Assembly (NCBI GenBank): GCA_028282665.1
Contig: JANQHN010000328.1
Location: 1 to 46,539 of the forward strand
Direction: 5' to 3'
DNA length: 46,539 bases
Source: Phycisphaerae bacterium
GTDB lineage: Bacteria > Planctomycetota > Phycisphaerae > UBA1845
Positions within the stretch are counted from its first letter, which is position 1. Each line of letters begins with the position of its first letter. Shown here one piece after another: positions 1 through 10,038 of the stretch. The notes beneath the pieces were generated by a model. The model worked only from the letters and a program-made list of their open reading frames with translations. It was not told the origin of the DNA and did not search any database. The position numbers and the translations under genes are program-made.

Positions 1-1
1 C

Positions 2-2614
2 GTTTATGTGATGTTCCACGCGGACGAGTCGTTGCTCACCACCGGAGTGGATACCGTAACGACCTACGAAGGTTTGGTACGCGACGAACTCGAATCGAAC
101 AATACGCTCATCGTCGAAATGCCTTACAGCCAAGTGCTGGCGCTGGCGGAAGAAGATGCAGTTCAATGGATCGAGTGGCCTTTGCCGCCGCTGAGCGAAT
201 TAAATAACAGCAACCGCATTATTACCCAGGTCAACGACGCTCAGGCTGCTCCGTACGGTCTCAACGGTTCCGGTATTAAAGTGATGGTCTACGACGGCGG
301 TATCGCCCGTGCGTCCCACGAAGATTTCAGCAATTTCAGTAATCAGCGCCTCACCACACACGATTCATCCGGCATTTCCGATCATGCTACGCACGTTGCG
401 GGTACGATCGGCGGTGATGGCTCGGCGAGTAGCGGTACGTATCGAGGTATGGCTCCCGCAGTGCGGATGCATTCGTATGGATTGCAGTACAGTGGGGGTG
501 GGGTGTTCCTTTACAGCAATCCAGGTGACATTGAGTCGGATTACGACGCGGCTATGAACACCTACAACGTAGATATTTCGAACAATTCGATCGGTACGAA
601 CACCGCATCGAACGGTTTCGATTGTGAAATTACGGGTGATTACGGTGTAACCTCGAATCTAATCGATTCGATTGTACGCGGTAGCCTTGGTAGGCCTTTC
701 CGCGTCGTGTGGGCAAATGGCAATGAGCGTGGGACATCTCGATGTGGCAGCAATTATTTCAGCACCGCGCCACCCGCTTGTGCGAAAAACCACATCACCG
801 TTGGTGCGCTCAATTCCAACGACGACTCGGTGACCAGTTTCACGAGTTGGGGCCCGGCGGACGACGGTCGCCTTAAGCCCGACATTAGTGCTCCTGGTTG
901 TCAAAGTAACGACGATAACGACGTAACCTCAACCAGCAGCAGCGGCGATAGTTCTTACACCGGCAAATGTGGCACTTCGATGGCGTCGCCGACCGTCTGC
1001 GGTTTATCTGCGTTGATCCTTCAGGACTATCGTGCCCAATTCCCGGGTATTCCCGATATGCGGAATTCCACGCTTAAGGCGTTGCTCGCGCAGACGGCTG
1101 AAGACGGTGGCAACCCCGGCCCCGACTATCAATATGGCTATGGTTCGGTGCGCGTTGTGGATGCGATAGATTTGATGCGTACCGGTGCATTCCAGGAAAC
1201 CTCGATTAGCAACGGCCAGACGTACAGCGTTGATGTGGTTGTTGATCCCGGAGACACTGAATTCAAAGTGACACTGTCGTGGGATGATGCTCCTGCTGCT
1301 CCGAATGTGGCGATGGCGCTGGTCAACGACTTGGATTTGCGCGTTTTTGCACCAGGTTCGGTGAGAAAGTATCCGTATACGCTCGACCCGTTGAATCCCG
1401 GCAACAGTGCGACTCAGAACCAGGAAGATCATCTCAACAATATCGAACAAGTACATGTGCTGAACCCGGCACCCGGAACGTGGACCATCGAGGTTGTCGG
1501 TACCGATGTTCCTGACGGGCCACAGGTATTCTCGCTTGTGGGCGATGGCGCCAGCAGCAGTGGATTGTTCTTTAGCTATCCAACTGAACTGCCTACGCTA
1601 CGCTTGCCTGGTGAAGCAACGCCAATCGAGGTTCAGATTTTCGCGCTCGGCGAGTCGGTCATTTCGAACTCCGCGACGCTGCATTACCGTTATGGTGGTG
1701 GTGCCTGGGTCGAGCAAACGATGTCGTCAGTTGGCAACAACGTTTATGAAGGAACGCTGCCGGCGGCGAGTTGCGATGATACGCCGGAGTTTTACATTTC
1801 GGCAGAGGGCGACGGCAGCGGACTTGTAACCGACCCGTCTTCCGCCCCGAACGGCGTGTACGAGTTCGAGATCGGCGAGTACTTAATCGGTTTCTCGGAC
1901 AACTTCCAACAGGATCTGGGATGGACCGTGCAAAACAGTGGCGGCTTGTCTGATGGTGCATGGGAACGCGGTACCCCGGTCGATTGCGATCGAGGTGATC
2001 CTCCGATGGACTTTGATGGGTCAGGTAGCGCTTACTTGACTGACAACAGCGCAGCGAACAATTGCAACAGCGATGTTGATGATGGAACAACCTGGCTGAT
2101 TTCGCCCGTGCTGGATCTTAGTATGGGTGGTGTGACCATTAACTACGCGGTGTGGTACGACAACACCGTCGGCGCCGATCCGAATAATGACATCTTCAAC
2201 ATTCACCTGTCCAATGACAATGGCGTGAATTGGATTCTGGTCGACTCACTCGGACCGGCTTCTGGACTTGGTTGGTTGGCAAGAAGTGTCGATGTTGACG
2301 ACTACTTTAGTAACCCAAGTTCGAATGTAAAGATCCGGTTTGAGGCGTCGGATCTTAACGATGGATCGGTGGTTGAGGCTTCCGTGGATGCGGTCATCAC
2401 GAGTCGCTTCAACTGCATCGATGTGACGCCGGTTTGTCCGTTGGACTTCGATCAGAATGGCAGTGTGGGTCCGGGCGACGTGGGCATTGTGAAGAACAGC
2501 TTCGGTTGTGACGTGAATCTGCCTGGTTGTGCCGTTTATGACCTCGATGAGAACGGTGCTGTGGGTCCGGGCGATGTTGGTGCTGTGAAGAATGCGTTCG
2601 GACCTTGTCCTTAA
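2..2614 (+). CDS. Subtilisin-like S8 serine protease, 5'-truncated by the window edge, C-terminal dockerin-like paired Ca-binding motif
   Basis: Frame is open through position 2. Catalytic motifs VMVYDGG (Asp), DHATHVAGT (His) and GTSMASPTVCG (Ser). Tail CPLDFDQNGSVGPGDVGIVKNSFGC...YDLDENGAVGPGDVGAVKNAFGPCP. Confidence 0.93.
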   Translation, partial: VYVMFHADESLLTTGVDTVTTYEGLVRDELESNNTLIVEMPYSQVLALAEEDAVQWIEWPLPPLSELNNSNRIITQVNDAQAAPYGLNGSGIKVMVYDGGIARASHEDFSNFSNQRLTTHDSSGISDHATHVAGTIGGDGSASSGTYRGMAPAVRMHSYGLQYSGGGVFLYSNPGDIESDYDAAMNTYNVDISNNSIGTNTASNGFDCEITGDYGVTSNLIDSIVRGSLGRPFRVVWANGNERGTSRCGSNYFSTAPPACAKNHITVGALNSNDDSVTSFTSWGPADDGRLKPDISAPGCQSNDDNDVTSTSSSGDSSYTGKCGTSMASPTVCGLSALILQDYRAQFPGIPDMRNSTLKALLAQTAEDGGNPGPDYQYGYGSVRVVDAIDLMRTGAFQETSISNGQTYSVDVVVDPGDTEFKVTLSWDDAPAAPNVAMALVNDLDLRVFAPGSVRKYPYTLDPLNPGNSATQNQEDHLNNIEQVHVLNPAPGTWTIEVVGTDVPDGPQVFSLVGDGASSSGLFFSYPTELPTLRLPGEATPIEVQIFALGESVISNSATLHYRYGGGAWVEQTMSSVGNNVYEGTLPAASCDDTPEFYISAEGDGSGLVTDPSSAPNGVYEFEIGEYLIGFSDNFQQDLGWTVQNSGGLSDGAWERGTPVDCDRGDPPMDFDGSGSAYLTDNSAANNCNSDVDDGTTWLISPVLDLSMGGVTINYAVWYDNTVGADPNNDIFNIHLSNDNGVNWILVDSLGPASGLGWLARSVDVDDYFSNPSSNVKIRFEASDLNDGSVVEASVDAVITSRFNCIDVTPVCPLDFDQNGSVGPGDVGIVKNSFGCDVNLPGCAVYDLDENGAVGPGDVGAVKNAFGPCP

Positions 2615-2671
2615 TGATGGTTTGGGCAGACCGGACTGCCTTGTACGTGCAGTCTTAATCAACAATTTTTT

Positions 2672-2704
2672 GGGGACTGGCTCGTTATTGGCGGGTTGGT
2701 CCCC
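2672..2704. terminator. Putative terminator hairpin downstream of the S8 protease
   Basis: ggggactgg ... ttggtcccc stem (with G-T pairs); T-run tttttt just upstream and AT-rich sequence downstream. Confidence 0.45.
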
Positions 2705-2899
2705 GAATTATTTGTGAGCCTCGGATGAACCGTTAGACCATTTTGACAGTGGTTTCAGTATTGTTTGGCTGCCTTCAAGGTTCTTACTCGTTCATAAGTT
2801 GTGTCCGTTCCCACAGGCGTGCTAAACTTGAATAGTCGATAACACGGGGGTACGTGCAGACCAATCAATGCCAAGAAGCATTTGCAGGAGAGCGGCGTT

Positions 2900-3817
2900 A
2901 TGACAAAGACAATATCAAAATGCGCCCGAATCTTTAAGCCCGGGCGTGGATGGACTCGTGTGGCAGTTATTGAGCTGTTAATGATGTGTGTGACGAGTTC
3001 AGTGATAGCTCAAAGCATTACCGACCAGAAGCCGGCGACTGATGCTGAGAGTGTGAAGCCGTCCACGGAAGCGATCAAGCCTGAAGTCGGAGGTGCCGCC
3101 CCAACAACCTTCCTGAGAATGAAATCGGGCCTGCGCGCGGAAGACGCTTTGGTTGCCAAAGTAGGTGAATCGGTTCGATTTGTTTTGGACTTGCCCACGC
3201 GCGAAGGATGGAGTGACGCGAATATTGGTTCGCTCCAGATCCGCAGCCTGGGAAGGCAGGAGCGGGTCGATCTGAGCAACCTGACAGCGGAGGGTGAGGT
3301 CGGTTATACCTTTGATAAACCCGGCTGGGCGCTGGTGATTCTCAACGCTGGTTCCGCGGTCGCCAAGCAGCGTTCGGACGCGTGGCAGGCAACTCCCTAT
3401 TGCACGAAGCTCATTGTACGAGTTGATCCTGCGGGCGAAATTCGGCCAAATTCCAGGCCTCTACCCGATGGCGGAGTAACCGGCAAGGTTGGGATGAAGG
3501 TTGAGCTTCTTCCATACATCGCGCCTTACGGGCTCGCGGTGACACCGTCTGATCCCAACGATCCGAAAACGGGATCGTACGTTCCGGTTCGCGTCTATTT
3601 TGACGGGATTTCGCAGAAGAGTGTGAAGATTCACGCGTATGGACCGGAAGGCGCGCACACCACGGCGGTAACTGGCAAGAAAGGCATCGCGAACGTCAAA
3701 TTGACGCGCGCGGGTCGTTGGTTGATCCGTTATCAGAAAGCGGTGGACGGTGAAATCTACACCGGTGACCTCGTGTTTGACGCACCGGGGGAGGCGAAGA
3801 AAGGAGCACGAGGATGA
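2900..3817 (+). CDS. Secreted DUF4198-like protein
   Basis: ORF with N-terminal hydrophobic segment and a beta-rich body (GYTFDKPGWALVILNAG, YVPVRVYFDG, GIANVKLTRAGRWLIRYQK) resembling DUF4198. ATG at 2900 preceded by caggagag. Stop overlaps the next start (ATGA). Confidence 0.65.
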   Translation: MTKTISKCARIFKPGRGWTRVAVIELLMMCVTSSVIAQSITDQKPATDAESVKPSTEAIKPEVGGAAPTTFLRMKSGLRAEDALVAKVGESVRFVLDLPTREGWSDANIGSLQIRSLGRQERVDLSNLTAEGEVGYTFDKPGWALVILNAGSAVAKQRSDAWQATPYCTKLIVRVDPAGEIRPNSRPLPDGGVTGKVGMKVELLPYIAPYGLAVTPSDPNDPKTGSYVPVRVYFDGISQKSVKIHAYGPEGAHTTAVTGKKGIANVKLTRAGRWLIRYQKAVDGEIYTGDLVFDAPGEAKKGARG

Positions 3818-6129
3818 AGTCAGTCACTGATCAACAATTCCACTGGAACTTCTGGGCTTGCATGAGCATCGCTGTGTTTGCGTTCGCCGTGTCGACGACT
3901 GCGGAAACGTGGCAAAACCTCGGCCCTTCGCCTCTACTGCAAGACAATTACAACGGACGTTGTTCAGCCGTCATTGCGAGTCCGACCGATCCAAACAAGT
4001 ATTACGTTGCGGGTGCGACGGGAGGCGTGTGGCGGACGACGGATGGCGGACAAAGTTGGACGCCGCTTACGGATTTTATGCCCATTAGCTCGATCGGCGC
4101 CCTTGCGCTCGATCCCTCCAATGAAGATATTGTTTATGCGGGCACGGGCGAGGCGAATTTCGCTAACCACTCCATCTACGGCTTGGGTTTGTACAAGTCT
4201 GTGGATGGTGGAGACAATTGGGAGGTGCTTGCGGAAGAGACTTTCGCGGGAAGGACGTTCTCGAGAATCGTCGTATCCTATGCGAATTCGCAGGTTCTCT
4301 TTGCGTCGGTTATGCACGCGGGTGGGTTTCCCGCTCGCGTTGCTGCCAAAGGGCATCCACTCAAAGACGGACCGGTGGGTATCTTCCGGTCTATTGACGG
4401 CGGCGTGACTTGGGAGCACTTGCTTAATGGACTGCCCAACCAAGCCGGTTCGGATGTGTGGATGCATCCGACGTATTCGAACATTCTTTATGCTGCGATC
4501 GGCGACATTTTCGGTGTGCCAGAAAATGGCATCTACAAATCCACCAATGGCGGTGATAGTTGGACGAAGCTCGAAGGAGGTCTGCCCACCAGCAATGTCG
4601 GACGCATTACGTTGGCTGTGGCACCCTCAAACCCGCAGCGCCTTTACGCGATTATCACCGAAGAAGCCGACGCTTTCGGCGGTGACGCTGAGACGTTGGA
4701 TGTTTATCGTACGGTTGATGGCGGTACGACTTGGGGACCGACCAATTCCGGCAATTTCCAGGCAACCTATGGGTGGTTCCTGAGCACGGCGATTGTGCAT
4801 CCGCATAATGATCAGATGTGTTTCGTCGGCGGTTTGAGCCTGCTACGCACGGGGAATGGTGGCGGTAGCTACGTTCTTGTTACGCCTCCGCACGTCGATA
4901 TGCATGGGCTTGCGTGGGATGCGGCAGGCCGATTGCTTTGTGCCAACGACGGTGGTCTTCATCGTTCAGATGACAACGGCAACAGTTGGGAACCGCTTAA
5001 CGCTGGGTTAAGCGTTTTTCAGTTCTATCCGGGGTTATCCGTTCATCCTAATCGGGAGGACTATATCCTCGGCGGAACGCAGGACAACGGTACTAATCTT
5101 CGCGCGACCTACTTTGGCGAAACCCAGTGGTACCACCGGTTGGGTGGTGACGGCGGATGCACGACGACGACGCAAGGCATCGCAACGTTTGCGCTCGCCG
5201 AGTTGCAGGGCACGGGCAACGTTTATCGTGCCATTAACGTGGGGAGCTTCAACTATGTAGGGCACGACATCAGCGGAGCGGATCGCGTCTCGTTCGTCGC
5301 GCCGATTGTGAGCAATCCAGTGAACGTGAACACGAAATACTACGGAACACAGCGCGTTTGGCGTTCACTCAACAATGGCCTGGATTGGTCGCCTATCAGC
5401 GGCGATTTAACCAGCGGTTTTCCATATGCGATTCGTTCTTTGGTGTTTTCGCGTTCCAACGCCGACGTTGGATACGCAGTGACGAACGATGGTAGAGTCC
5501 TGGTTTCAACTGATGGTGGTTTGAATTGGGATCTCAAGCTTGAAGGTGTGCCAGGCTGGCCTCGTTTGACGCGTGAAATTGCCATCGATCCGGATGATGA
5601 AGCCACGGTCTATTTGGCGGTTGCGTGGTTTGGCGAAGACCAGATTCGTCGATCGACCGATTACGGCACGACCTGGGAAGTGTTGGATGGGAATCTGCCG
5701 GATGTGCCCGCGAACAGTGTCGCCGTGTATCGCGATGCAGGCTTGCGCATTGTTCTTCTGGGCACGGATGGTGGAGTGTGGATTTCGTCGGGTGATGAAA
5801 CTAGGTGGTCAAAGTATGGTGAGGGATTGCCTAATGTGCCTATCATGGATGTGGTGGTGGATGAGGTTTATGACCGAATCATCCTAGGCTCGTTAGGGCG
5901 GGGAGCCTGGTTGATGCCGGTACCAAATGTGGCTGATCCGGACGGTGACGGCGACGTGGATGTGACGGATTTGCAAGGTCTTCAGAACTGCTTCAGCGGA
6001 GAGAAGGGGGCGGAAGGGTTTTTGCCTCCAAGCGAATCTTGCCTTACAAGATACGACTTTGATCGGGACGGCGATGTGGACCAGTTTGAGTTGTCCCATT
6101 ACGTTGGGCGACTGAGCGATCCGCAATAG
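3814..6129 (+). CDS. BNR/sortilin-type beta-propeller (glycosyl hydrolase-like) secreted protein with C-terminal dockerin-like motif
   Basis: Repeated VWRTTDGGQSWTPL / LYKSVDGGDNWEVL / IYKSTNGGDSWTKL motifs. C-term DPDGDGDVDVTDLQGLQNCFSG...YDFDRDGDVDQFELSHYVG. Confidence 0.9.
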   Translation: MKSVTDQQFHWNFWACMSIAVFAFAVSTTAETWQNLGPSPLLQDNYNGRCSAVIASPTDPNKYYVAGATGGVWRTTDGGQSWTPLTDFMPISSIGALALDPSNEDIVYAGTGEANFANHSIYGLGLYKSVDGGDNWEVLAEETFAGRTFSRIVVSYANSQVLFASVMHAGGFPARVAAKGHPLKDGPVGIFRSIDGGVTWEHLLNGLPNQAGSDVWMHPTYSNILYAAIGDIFGVPENGIYKSTNGGDSWTKLEGGLPTSNVGRITLAVAPSNPQRLYAIITEEADAFGGDAETLDVYRTVDGGTTWGPTNSGNFQATYGWFLSTAIVHPHNDQMCFVGGLSLLRTGNGGGSYVLVTPPHVDMHGLAWDAAGRLLCANDGGLHRSDDNGNSWEPLNAGLSVFQFYPGLSVHPNREDYILGGTQDNGTNLRATYFGETQWYHRLGGDGGCTTTTQGIATFALAELQGTGNVYRAINVGSFNYVGHDISGADRVSFVAPIVSNPVNVNTKYYGTQRVWRSLNNGLDWSPISGDLTSGFPYAIRSLVFSRSNADVGYAVTNDGRVLVSTDGGLNWDLKLEGVPGWPRLTREIAIDPDDEATVYLAVAWFGEDQIRRSTDYGTTWEVLDGNLPDVPANSVAVYRDAGLRIVLLGTDGGVWISSGDETRWSKYGEGLPNVPIMDVVVDEVYDRIILGSLGRGAWLMPVPNVADPDGDGDVDVTDLQGLQNCFSGEKGAEGFLPPSESCLTRYDFDRDGDVDQFELSHYVGRLSDPQ

Positions 6130-6179
6130 GGATGCGATTTTCCGGTTCGGCTGCGAGCTGTATATAGTCTAGTCTCATT

Positions 6180-6215
6180 CGGGTTTTCTTCCCGGCTTTC
6201 CTGGAAGAAAACCCG
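6180..6215 (+). terminator. Rho-independent terminator after the BNR gene
   Basis: Perfect 13-bp stem cgggttttcttcc / ggaagaaaacccg followed by ttttc. Confidence 0.75.
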
Positions 6216-6564
6216 TTTTCGTGTACACGGACCTTAACGTATATTCGGATTTATTGATCCGGTGTATCAAAATAGGGCGTCGGGGTAAAAGGATCGGGAG
6301 AGGGCGGACTGAGAGGTATTCTCCTTTTGGTGGATTTACCCATTTCTTTCTGCGGTAGGTGGGTTGGAAAGATGATTTTTTTATCAAGATATTGCATCAA
6401 AAGCTTGACGATGAGAAGTGCGTGGGCTAATAGAGATAGAGGCGGGTGATTGAAGTCCAGTGCCATGTTGCCCGCACATGTCGGCGAATCGGACGGCGAG
6501 TCGAGAAGACGGGTCGCCTAGGCAAAGTTGATTGGCGATTTCTCACGATAAAGGACGGTAAGCC

Positions 6565-6999
6565 ATGTTGACCACCACCAGCGAATACGCGATCCGAGCG
6601 CTAGTCTACATCGCACAGCAAGGTGAGGACGAACCCGTACTCGCTCGCGAGATCGCGACCAATACGGGTGTGCCTGGCAATTACATCTCGAAGATCCTGC
6701 GCGATCTCGCGCACGGTGGAATCTTGACTTCGACGCGTGGTGTAGGTGGCGGATTCAAGCTCGCTCGACCTGCCAAGCAGATCAAGCTTGGTGACATCGT
6801 TACGCCTTTTGAGAACGTTGCGCACCGAAATCGCTGCCCGTTCGGTAACGATGTATGCAGCGACGACCATCCTTGCGGCGCTCACACTCACTATAAAACC
6901 GTAAAGAATGCATACAATAAGTTCCTGGACAAAACGACACTCCAGGCCGTTGCGCAAAGTCAGCTTCGCGGTCCCAAGAAAACGCGCAAAAAGAAATAG
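6565..6999 (+). CDS. Rrf2 family transcriptional regulator with Cys cluster
   Basis: MLTTTSEYAIRALVYIAQQ...NTGVPGNYISKILRDLAHGGILTSTRGVGGGFKLARP winged helix; RCPFGNDVCSDDHPC three-Cys motif. Confidence 0.92.
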   Translation: MLTTTSEYAIRALVYIAQQGEDEPVLAREIATNTGVPGNYISKILRDLAHGGILTSTRGVGGGFKLARPAKQIKLGDIVTPFENVAHRNRCPFGNDVCSDDHPCGAHTHYKTVKNAYNKFLDKTTLQAVAQSQLRGPKKTRKKK

Positions 7000-7144
7000 C
7001 GTTGATTTTGTCTAAGCGATTTACTCGCGCGCGGTGCCTGGTCCGTGCGCGGGGTGGGCGTTGTGCGCAGCGGATCGTACCGTGTCTGAACGTGCATCCC
7101 GAAAAGTATCAGGTCATATCGAATGAACCTGCCCGATTATTCCT

Positions 7145-8191
7145 CTAGCCCCAATCCCACGCGAAGCGACTCTTGAAATGGTGATAGAAAAGCCCGATTG
7201 CCTGCATCGCTACAATGTTCAAGTAACCATACACGCCCACGGAAATAATGACCCGGGTCACTGTTTCGGAAATACCGGCTTCTTTAAGTAATTCGTTGGT
7301 GAATAACAATGAGACCCAACCAGCGAAGACCAACACCGCCGTCAGCAGGTAAGGTGGAAAAGCGCGAACGATGCTTACAAAGATTAGATCCATACGCAGT
7401 AGTGCGCCGAAACCGCCAAGTTCAACGCAAAGCGCAAACATCGGCCAGAGGAATGTCCCCATCACCCACAGAAGGATCACGATCTGAGCCTCACCAGAAG
7501 GAGATTGCAGTGACAACGGATCATTCCAGAGTGCGGACCAGACATCTGGGCATTGGAAGGCGATCGTCGCGATGAAGGCGGGAAGCCACGCAATGATGTT
7601 GGTGCCGAGGTAGCGCAGGAAGGGTAGGACCAAATCTTCCGCCAGCCCATTGGCGGCCGTGAATGCGGGCAAGTCTTCTTCACCGGAAGCGGCATTGGCG
7701 ATTGTATTGAACAGGAAAGCCACAAAATAGGCGAGCGCAATCATTTGCACTAGCCCGCACATCCACGCGCCGATGAACTCGCCCACGAATAATAAGAGCC
7801 AAATGAGGCAGAACGTGATCATATTGCCCAGGTTCGTTGGGAAGAGGAACGCCCACATCATGGCTTCAAAGTAGCCTTTTGCGGCGGGAGGGGCACCTGC
7901 GGCGACCGCATCTTTGGCGCGGTCGTAGTCAATCGCCGTGCTGGGTATCCTCACGTCTGCGTCAGCGCGGGCCTGAACCTCCTTTTCCATGGCTTTCCGC
8001 TTCGTGGCCGCCTTGCCCGCTGCTGCGGCAAATTCGTCCATCATGTTCGGACCGTCATCCAAAGGCGCAATCCCAATCTCGTCCGATTCTACGACGAAAA
8101 CCTCACCGCACTTCTTGCATTTCGCCTTTTTGCCAACCGCTGAATCGGGTAACTTGTATTTAGCCCCGCAGGAACACTCGCATCTGGGCAT
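7145..8191 (-). CDS. MJ0042-type zinc-ribbon multi-pass membrane protein
   Basis: MPRCECSCGAKYKLPDSAVGKKAKCKKCGEVFVVE at the N-terminus, then several hydrophobic segments. Preferred ATG at 8191 (ORF called to 8215). Confidence 0.75.
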   Translation of the reverse strand: MPRCECSCGAKYKLPDSAVGKKAKCKKCGEVFVVESDEIGIAPLDDGPNMMDEFAAAAGKAATKRKAMEKEVQARADADVRIPSTAIDYDRAKDAVAAGAPPAAKGYFEAMMWAFLFPTNLGNMITFCLIWLLLFVGEFIGAWMCGLVQMIALAYFVAFLFNTIANAASGEEDLPAFTAANGLAEDLVLPFLRYLGTNIIAWLPAFIATIAFQCPDVWSALWNDPLSLQSPSGEAQIVILLWVMGTFLWPMFALCVELGGFGALLRMDLIFVSIVRAFPPYLLTAVLVFAGWVSLLFTNELLKEAGISETVTRVIISVGVYGYLNIVAMQAIGLFYHHFKSRFAWDWG

Positions 8192-8403
8192 ACGATTTCT
8201 CCAGCAAATAATCACGCACCGTGATGACGGGCGTGTATCATGTTCATTTCAGACTTTATTCAAACTCTACAGTTTGCAATTCGTCAAACTGATTGTGAGG
8301 GCAATATAACAGACTCAAGACCAGATGCTAAGTAGATGCATGCAGGGCATTGAGGTAAAGTGACAACTAGATACCTTCAACCCGTTCTCTGTCTTGACAA
8401 AAC

Positions 8404-9921
8404 CTACGAGTTTAGGAGCGTGGCTTGAGTTCTGGCCGAGGTAACGCGATCGATGCGGACACGCACAATATCTCCAGGCTGGCTGCTTTCTGACTCAAAC
8501 CAAACTCCGAAATAACGGTCCGTTCTGCCAAATCGCAACCGGTAGGCCGGGCTAGTTTGCAGAGAGTTTTCGCTGTCGCTTGATTCGACAATGACCTTTT
8601 CAGTGCATCCTACGAATCGCGAGCGAAATGCCAGCGATAACTCGCGTTCAAGCTCATTTAAACGGCTTAATCGTTCCCTAATAATTTTCCCGTTCACATA
8701 GTCTTTCACCCATCGTGCCGCTGCGGTATGAGGGCGTGGGCTGAACGGGAAACTGTGAATCTTGCAGAACCCTGAGTAACGGACCAATTCCAGCGTGGCT
8801 TCGAAGTCTTTCTCCGTTTCGCCGGGGAAGCCGACGATGATGTCCGTGGTGATAGCTGGGGTATCCAACGCTTTGCGAACTCGATCAATCATCTTGACAA
8901 AGTCATCTCGTCGATACTGGCGATTCATTCGCCGAAGGACTTCGTCGCTGCCGGACTGAAGTGGGAGATGCAGATGTGGTACGCAATTAGCTTTGCGTCT
9001 CATCACACCTAGTAGTGTCTCGTCCACGTCGCCCGGTTCGAGACTGGAAATTCGCAGTCTAGCGAGCCCTTCGACTTCAGAGAGTGCCTCAAGCAGGCAT
9101 GCGAGTGGAGAAGAAGCGTCTGGGAAGTGTCGTCGCAAGGCTGTCGGTCGCCCGTAGGCGCCCAAGAAAATACCTGTAACGATAATCTCCCGATGACCGG
9201 CTGTGACTAGATTCTTGGCCTCTGCGACAGCGTGTTCGAGGGGCTTGGATTGCAGGTTTACCCGAAGCTGAGGAATGATGCAGTAGGTACAGTGAGCGTC
9301 GCATCCATCCTGCACCTTGAGGAAGGCTCGCTGGTGATCGGCAAAATGTCTGATCGTGCCCGCTAGGGTTCCGTTTTTCTTGACAGTCGGTCCAAGTGGC
9401 GGGATAATCTTTGTGTGGGTATCGACGGGTTCGCTTGGTTTGGCAGCTTCGCAGCTTCGCGGCGTAGCCACCGCAGGACTCATTCTTATATTATCATTCC
9501 CAAGCGCCCGTAATGGCTCGTGAGCATTGGAATTATCGGTCTCCAGGCGGCCCACTAAGCTGTGTGTTGAGTCATCCAACCTGTTGACGATGAGGTTTTG
9601 AATTCCCAGCAAAACGTCATCCTCATGCCCGAGGACTGCCTCGACTCCCTCAATCTCGCTAAGTACGTCGCGGTGGGCGGATACGCCGCATCCGACGACC
9701 ACCACGCGAGTTTGACCTTCGCGAGCGAGTTTGCGGATGGTTTGTCGGCACTTGGCTAACGCTGTTGATGTCACGGCGCACGTATTGACGACCGCCAGAT
9801 CGGCGGGTTGATTTTCGTCGCCCGCGAAAAAGCCGTTAGACTCGAGTAATTCGCGGATTTGCTGGGACTCGTACTGATTGACTTTACAGCCAAGGGTACG
9901 GAGCAGATACTTTCGACCCAT
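8404..9921 (-). CDS. mtaB: tRNA (N6-threonylcarbamoyladenosine(37)-C2)-methylthiotransferase MtaB
   Basis: MGRKYLLRTLGCKVNQYESQ, radical-SAM CDAHCTYCIIPQLR, LHLPLQSGSDEVLRRMNRQYRRDDF, IVGFPGETEKDF. Confidence 0.93.
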   Translation of the reverse strand: MGRKYLLRTLGCKVNQYESQQIRELLESNGFFAGDENQPADLAVVNTCAVTSTALAKCRQTIRKLAREGQTRVVVVGCGVSAHRDVLSEIEGVEAVLGHEDDVLLGIQNLIVNRLDDSTHSLVGRLETDNSNAHEPLRALGNDNIRMSPAVATPRSCEAAKPSEPVDTHTKIIPPLGPTVKKNGTLAGTIRHFADHQRAFLKVQDGCDAHCTYCIIPQLRVNLQSKPLEHAVAEAKNLVTAGHREIIVTGIFLGAYGRPTALRRHFPDASSPLACLLEALSEVEGLARLRISSLEPGDVDETLLGVMRRKANCVPHLHLPLQSGSDEVLRRMNRQYRRDDFVKMIDRVRKALDTPAITTDIIVGFPGETEKDFEATLELVRYSGFCKIHSFPFSPRPHTAAARWVKDYVNGKIIRERLSRLNELERELSLAFRSRFVGCTEKVIVESSDSENSLQTSPAYRLRFGRTDRYFGVWFESESSQPGDIVRVRIDRVTSARTQATLLNS

Positions 9922-10038
9922 AGTGCATCCAATGTACTCGACGCCTCGTTTCTGACAATGCTGGGGCGGCGGTGATTTGCCGGTACGGATCGAGTGGATG
10001 CCGCAAGGGTGTCATTAACTTCAAACGGAGGAGCCAGT

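Noticed and set aside
2725-2800. Possible fourth copy of the repeat element (cgttagaccattttgacagtggtttcagtattg)
   Set aside because: Only a TTGACA-centred partial resemblance; no leading hairpin or paired arms, so not above chance by eye.
6130-6178. tatatagtctagtctcattc resembling the 3' tail of repeat copy B (ctatagtctggtccgatactc)
   Set aside because: Short match without the rest of the element; may be a promoter-like coincidence.
6175-6466. Minus-strand ORFs 6175-6387 and 6251-6466
   Set aside because: They read through a clear terminator hairpin and have no recognisable domain.
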